A stretch of 9,074 nucleotides of DNA from Candidatus Rokuibacteriota bacterium (GTDB lineage Bacteria; Methylomirabilota; Methylomirabilia; Rokubacteriales; CSP1-6). Of the stretch, positions 5,671 to 9,074 are shown one piece after another. The notes below the pieces were generated by a model. That model was not told where the DNA came from and did not search any database. It saw only the letters and a list, made by a program, of their open reading frames with translations. How positions within the stretch are numbered: the stretch's first letter is position 1; each line of letters opens with the position of its first letter. Position numbers and translations under genes: made by a program. Location: assembly GCA_003221595.1 (NCBI GenBank), contig QHSM01000424.1:1-9074 (forward strand), read 5' to 3'.

Positions 5671-7059
5671 GTGTTCGGCGAGCAGGTGATTCCGCCGGCG
5701 TCCGGGGCCACGAGGACGCTGCCGGGTTGGTTCAAGGTCATTGTCTGGAGCCTCGGCGCCGCCGTGCTGGCCGGGGCCCTGGTCGAGGTGCTGAGCGGGG
5801 TCCACAGCGATTTCCTTTTGCACTACACCTTCGGGAAGCGGTTCCTCGAGCGAACCTTCATCTACGCGGAGAACCTGCACGTTCCCTACCCGCCATTCTG
5901 GGCCCTGTTCTGGGCTCCGTGGACGGTCATGTCTCTCGAAGCGGCACGGGTTGTCGCCTTTCTGGTCCTGGCGATCGGAAGCCTGACGTCCCTCTCGCTG
6001 GTCCTCGTGCGGATGGGTCATCGGATCATCCCGGCGCGGGATGACCGGGTCACGATCGCGCTGATCGTGGCGCTGGTGCTGGCGGCCCGCTTCATTCTCC
6101 GGGATCTGACCGAGAGCGGCCCCAACCTCTTCCTGGGGTCCCTGGTGTGGATGGGCCTGCTTCTGTACCTCGGGGGGCGACGAGTCGCGGCCGGCTTACT
6201 GATTGGCTTCCCCATTGCCCTGAAAATGACCCCGGCCATCTTCATTCCGTACTTCCTGCTCAAGCGGGAGTGGAAGACGGCGGCGGCGGCGCTGGCCACG
6301 GCCGTGGTGCTCAGCGCCTCGCCCGGCCTCTTTCGACCGTCCCCGCTTTTCTGGCAGGAGATGCGCACCTGGACCGGCAACGCCTGGCACGAAGTGACCA
6401 CCGTGGATGCCTCGGCTACGATCCTCGGCCAGCCGGAGATCCGCAATCTCTCGTTGCGGCAAGCGCTGGCCCGGCTGCTCCGGCATTATCCGCCGGGACA
6501 TCGCCTGGTCGTCGAGCACCCTCTGTTCATTCAGTTCCTCGGCCTTCCCCCGCGGGGAGCGGCATGGCTTGTCCGGTGGCTGATGCTGGCGTTCATCGGT
6601 CTGGTCGCCTGGCGCTTCCGAAGGCGCGCGTCGGAGGCAGGACATCCCATGGTCCTGCCGCTGGAGCTGGCCACGGTGTCAGCGCTCGCCTTGCTGTATT
6701 CCCCCATCACGTGGAAGCAGCACTGCGTGAGCTTGCTGCCCGCCCTGTTCCTCCTGGCTCTATGCAGCCTGCAGTGGAACCGTGTGAGTCGCTGGATGTG
6801 GTGCGCCCTGCTCTACTACGTGGTGTTCGCCCTGGTCCTGACGCGGGACGCGGTGGGGCGCCCGTTCTCGATTCTTCTCGAGTCCTACCATGTGGTGACG
6901 TGGGCCATTCTGCTGCTCGTCATCGCGCTGCTGGCGTGGCACCGACGCGTCCTCTCGCCACACGGGCCCGGAGCCGGTGGAGAGAGGCGGTGGGCTGGGC
7001 CCTCGGCTGTTCCCTCGGCCCTCGCTGACGAGGCGGTTGGGCGTCGAAGCAAACCATGA
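5671..7059 (+). CDS. GT87/DUF2029-type integral-membrane glycosyltransferase (GT-C fold)
   Basis: Polytopic inner-membrane protein resembling the DUF2029/GT87 family, whose members are GT-C enzymes using polyprenyl-phosphate sugar donors (for example polyprenyl-phosphate-mannose-dependent mannosyltransferases). From GTG 5671 it has 462 residues with about ten hydrophobic segments. Landmarks: first helix at about 20-42; an acidic loop GVHSDF with Asp47, where GT-C enzymes carry the catalytic acid; VPYPPFWALFWAPW at 71-84; the family hallmark ALKMTPAIFIPYFLLKREWK at 183-202; NLSLRQALARLL at 259-270; and YSPITWKQHCVSLLPALFLL at 343-362, the equivalent of the SPISWxHH block. The C-terminal 35 residues are Gly/Pro/Arg-rich and cytosolic-looking. 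The frame opens at GTG 5590, but that start lies in a possible hairpin and adds a Cys/His-rich, non-membrane N-terminus; GTG 5671 or 5686 fits better, none with a strong Shine-Dalgarno. It overlaps the next gene by ATGA, so the two are coupled. The acceptor is unknown. Confidence 0.85.
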   Translation: MFGEQVIPPASGATRTLPGWFKVIVWSLGAAVLAGALVEVLSGVHSDFLLHYTFGKRFLERTFIYAENLHVPYPPFWALFWAPWTVMSLEAARVVAFLVLAIGSLTSLSLVLVRMGHRIIPARDDRVTIALIVALVLAARFILRDLTESGPNLFLGSLVWMGLLLYLGGRRVAAGLLIGFPIALKMTPAIFIPYFLLKREWKTAAAALATAVVLSASPGLFRPSPLFWQEMRTWTGNAWHEVTTVDASATILGQPEIRNLSLRQALARLLRHYPPGHRLVVEHPLFIQFLGLPPRGAAWLVRWLMLAFIGLVAWRFRRRASEAGHPMVLPLELATVSALALLYSPITWKQHCVSLLPALFLLALCSLQWNRVSRWMWCALLYYVVFALVLTRDAVGRPFSILLESYHVVTWAILLLVIALLAWHRRVLSPHGPGAGGERRWAGPSAVPSALADEAVGRRSKP

Positions 7060-7772
7060 ATGTTCCACGCGAGCCCAAACTGTCGGTGGTCATTCCCGTG
7101 TACAACGAACGGCGAACCGTCGAAGAGGTATTGCGTCGCGTCCATGCCGTCGCTATCGCCAAGGAGATCATCGTCGTCGACGACGGCTCGACTGACGGGA
7201 CGCGCGAGCTCCTGGAGAAGATCGCGAGAGAGGAGTCGCCACTCGTCAGCGGTCTGAAGATCTACTTTCAACCGGTGAACCGCGGTAAGGGAGCGGCGCT
7301 GAGGCGCGGCTTTCAGGAGGCTCGCGGGGAGATCGTCATCGTCCAGGATGCGGACCTCGAGTACGATCCGCGGGACTACGCTCAGCTCATCGACCCGATC
7401 GACCGCGATCTCGCCGACGTGGTCTATGGGTCTCGCTTCCTCGGTGGCCCCCATCGCGTATTGCTCTACTGGCATTCGGTGGCGAACAAGATGTTGACCG
7501 GGCTGTCCAACATGCTGACGAACCTGAACCTCACGGATGTGTGGACCTGCTACAAGGCGTTTCGCCGGCCGATACTGCAGAGCCTGATCCTGAAAGAGAA
7601 CCGCTTCGGCTTCGAGCCGGAGGTCACGGTGAAAGTGGCCGCCCTTCGATGTCGGGTGTACGAGGTGCCCATCTCCTACCAGGGACGAACCTACGAGGAG
7701 GGGAAAAAGATCGGCTGGAAGGACGCGATATGGGGGTTGTGGTGCCTCGTGCGCTATCGATTCATGGACTGA
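7056..7772 (+). CDS. GT2 family glycosyltransferase, DPM1-like polyprenyl-phosphate sugar synthase
   Basis: GT-A fold inverting glycosyltransferase of 238 residues that most resembles dolichol/polyprenyl-phosphate mannose (or glucose) synthases; it would transfer a sugar from a nucleotide donor to polyprenyl phosphate at the cytosolic membrane face. Seen: LSVVIPVYNERRTVEEVL (9-26); VVDDGSTDGT (40-49) with nucleotide-binding Asp42/Asp43; NRGKGAALRRGF (75-86); the metal-binding QDADLEYDP (97-105); YGSRF (124-128); the acceptor-side block LTDVWTCYKAFRR (159-171); FGFEPEV (184-190); and the GRTYEEGKKIGWKDA tail (210-224) common to DPM1-like enzymes. There are no C-terminal transmembrane helices and no fused GtrA flippase domain, so the protein is soluble or peripheral like bacterial and human DPM1 catalytic subunits. 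The ATG at 7056 overlaps the GT87 stop (ATGA). The pairing suggests that this enzyme supplies the lipid-linked donor for the GT87 enzyme; which sugar is used cannot be read. Confidence 0.93.
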   Translation: MNVPREPKLSVVIPVYNERRTVEEVLRRVHAVAIAKEIIVVDDGSTDGTRELLEKIAREESPLVSGLKIYFQPVNRGKGAALRRGFQEARGEIVIVQDADLEYDPRDYAQLIDPIDRDLADVVYGSRFLGGPHRVLLYWHSVANKMLTGLSNMLTNLNLTDVWTCYKAFRRPILQSLILKENRFGFEPEVTVKVAALRCRVYEVPISYQGRTYEEGKKIGWKDAIWGLWCLVRYRFMD

Positions 7773-7857
7773 CGGTCGCCCCCTCGGCCCCGGAATGAGT
7801 ATTCTGTAGCGCGTGGCGAGCTGGAAATTCCTCGCGCTTCGTGACGGGTAAGCTTCC

Positions 7858-9074
7858 ATCGACACGGACTCGCCGGCGGCGGCCGCCAGCACCCTAGCCC
7901 GCGCCCTGGAGATTCTGCGCGTCGCGACACGCATGGGGATGACCTCCTTCGGCGGGCCTGTGGCGCACCTCGGCTACTTCCGCGAGGAATACGTGGTCCG
8001 ACGCCGCTGGCTCGACGAGGCCACGTACGCCGATCTCGTGGCGCTCTGCCAGTTCCTTCCCGGCCCGGCCAGCAGCCAGGTCGGCATCGCCATCGGCATC
8101 ACGCGCGGCGGCCTGCTCGGGGGCGTCGCGGCGTGGCTCGGGTTCACGCTGCCGTCGGCGATCGCGCTCGTCCTGTTCGCGTACGGCGTGCGGGGGCTCG
8201 GGGCCGCCGACGCCGGCTGGCTGCACGGGCTCAAGGTGGCGGCGGTGGCCGTGGTCGCGCTGGCCGTGTGGGGCATGGCGCGATCGCTCGCGCCGGACCG
8301 GGCGCGGGCCACGATCGCAATCCTGTGCGCCTTCTGCGCGCTTCTCTCGCCGACGGGCGTGGGGCAGGTCCTCATCATCGCGGCCGCCGCCCTCGTAGGC
8401 TTGTGGCTCCTGCCCGGAAGCGCGGCGGCCCCGGCCACCGAGAGGCCGGTGCCGGTGAGCCGGGCGCTCGGCGCATGCGTGTTCCTGGTGTTCTGCGGCC
8501 TCCTGATCGCGCTGCCCATCGCCCGTCAAATCGTCGGCAGCCAGGCGCTCGCGGTCTTCGACAGCTTCTTTCGCGCCGGGTCGCTGGTGTTCGGCGGAGG
8601 CCACGTCGTCCTGCCGCTGCTCCAGGCCGAGGTCGTTCCGCCCGGCTGGGTGACCGGCGAAGAGTTCGTCGCCGGCTACGGCGCGGCCCAGGCGGTGCCC
8701 GGCCCGCTCTTCACCTTCGCGGCCTATCTGGGCGCCGTCATGGGACCGCGGCCCAATGGTCTCGCCGGCGCCGTCATCGCGCTGGTGGCGATCTTCCTGC
8801 CGTCCTTCTTGATGATCGTGGGCGCCCTGCCCTTCTGGGACGCGCTGCGCGGCCGATCGAGCTTTCAGGCCGCGCTCCGCGGGATCAACGCCGCGGTGGT
8901 GGGACTGCTGCTCGCCGCGCTCTATCAGCCCGTGTGGACGAGCGCGATCCGCGGGCCGGCCGACGTGGGCCTCGCCCTGGCGGCCTTCGGCCTGCTCGCG
9001 TTCTGGAAGGCGCCGCCGTGGCTGGTCGTCGTGCTCGCCGCGGCCGCCGGCGCGCTCTTCGCCCTTGCCCGGTA
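7858..9074 (+). CDS. chrA: ChrA chromate transporter (long-chain, two CHR domains); start unclear, runs off the window
   Basis: Inner-membrane transporter of the CHR superfamily that extrudes chromate, usually as a resistance determinant. The frame is open from 7852 to the edge. Two homologous halves are seen. The N-terminal half has MTSFGGPVAHLGYFREEYV (FGGP at 7948-7959), RRRWLDEATYADLVALCQ and FLPGPASSQVGIAIG. The C-terminal half has SLVFGGGHVVLPLLQAEVVP (from 8581), YGAAQAVPGPLFTFAAYLG and a last hydrophobic run ending ALFALAR. About 405 codons are present, the usual length of long-chain ChrA, and the last two bases (TA) could begin a stop, so the gene may be nearly complete. No ATG, GTG or TTG lies between the in-frame TAA at 7849 and ATG 7933, yet the residues before 7933 (ALEILRVATRMG) match the expected first helix. 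Candidate starts are ATC 7858, CTG 7906 or ATG 7933; I mark 7858 as the outer limit. It lies 85 bp after the GT2 gene and probably forms a separate unit. Confidence 0.92.
   Translation, partial: MDTDSPAAAASTLARALEILRVATRMGMTSFGGPVAHLGYFREEYVVRRRWLDEATYADLVALCQFLPGPASSQVGIAIGITRGGLLGGVAAWLGFTLPSAIALVLFAYGVRGLGAADAGWLHGLKVAAVAVVALAVWGMARSLAPDRARATIAILCAFCALLSPTGVGQVLIIAAAALVGLWLLPGSAAAPATERPVPVSRALGACVFLVFCGLLIALPIARQIVGSQALAVFDSFFRAGSLVFGGGHVVLPLLQAEVVPPGWVTGEEFVAGYGAAQAVPGPLFTFAAYLGAVMGPRPNGLAGAVIALVAIFLPSFLMIVGALPFWDALRGRSSFQAALRGINAAVVGLLLAALYQPVWTSAIRGPADVGLALAAFGLLAFWKAPPWLVVVLAAAAGALFALAR

Noticed and set aside
5236..6021. 261-codon minus-strand frame opposite the small exported protein and the GT87 5' end
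   Set aside because: Charged, Gln/Arg/Gly-rich composition without domains. The plus strand carries a signal-peptide protein and a conserved membrane enzyme at the same place.
7172..7185. 14-bp perfect palindrome CGTCGTCGACGACG
   Set aside because: It lies within the codons of the conserved GT2 VVDDG motif and is explained by GTC/GAC codon choice, not by a binding site.
6885..7934. 349-codon minus-strand frame opposite the GT2 gene
   Set aside because: Fully antisense to a GT2 gene with all family motifs intact; the product resembles no family that I know.
7894..8604. Minus-strand frames opposite chrA
   Set aside because: Shadow frames of chrA; Arg/Glu/Ala-rich or Ser/Ala-rich without domains.
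1..9074. Mobile elements, CRISPR arrays, tRNA or rRNA genes, defence systems
   Set aside because: No transposase, integrase, direct-repeat array, tRNA-like cloverleaf or defence-associated domain could be recognised on either strand.

Overview
This is a GC-rich, gene-dense bacterial chromosomal segment with core metabolism and envelope genes. It has no RNA genes, CRISPR arrays, transposases or phage genes that I can see. The strong G/C third-position bias, frequent GTG starts and gene mix suggest an environmental high-GC bacterium, perhaps a Methylomirabilota/Rokubacteria-like or deltaproteobacterial soil lineage. That assignment is inference from composition and protein style only.

Layout. 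(1) Positions 2-1474 (+) hold the 3' four fifths of typA/bipA, a ribosome-associated translational GTPase. (2) Convergent to it, 16 bp away, is an EamA/DMT permease (1491-2372, -). (3) Divergent from the permease is a (+) cluster: a membrane-anchored alpha/beta hydrolase (2455-3297), alanine dehydrogenase ald (3319-4431), and a DUF72 protein (4428-5138) that overlaps the ald stop and seems to lack a standard start codon. A perfect 16-bp palindrome lies across the hydrolase stop codon and directly before the ald ribosome binding site, the best regulatory signal in the window. (4) A small exported protein of unknown function (5245-5529) has its own candidate promoter. (5) A GT-C type (GT87/DUF2029) membrane glycosyltransferase (about 5671-7059) is coupled by an ATGA overlap to a GT2 polyprenyl-phosphate sugar synthase-like enzyme (7056-7772). 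(6) A long-chain ChrA chromate transporter (about 7858 to the right edge) also lacks an ordinary start codon at the expected place, and its stop probably falls at the window boundary.

How the genes work together. The GT2/GT87 pair is the clearest functional unit: the GT2 enzyme would load a sugar onto a polyprenyl-phosphate carrier at the inner face of the membrane, and the GT87 enzyme would use such a lipid-linked donor on the outer face. Ald interconverts alanine and pyruvate/ammonium; its link to the hydrolase and the DUF72 protein is positional only. I found no convincing defence system, mobile element or wholly new system. The items most worth following up are the ald operator-like palindrome, the non-canonical DUF72 and chrA starts, and the small secreted protein.
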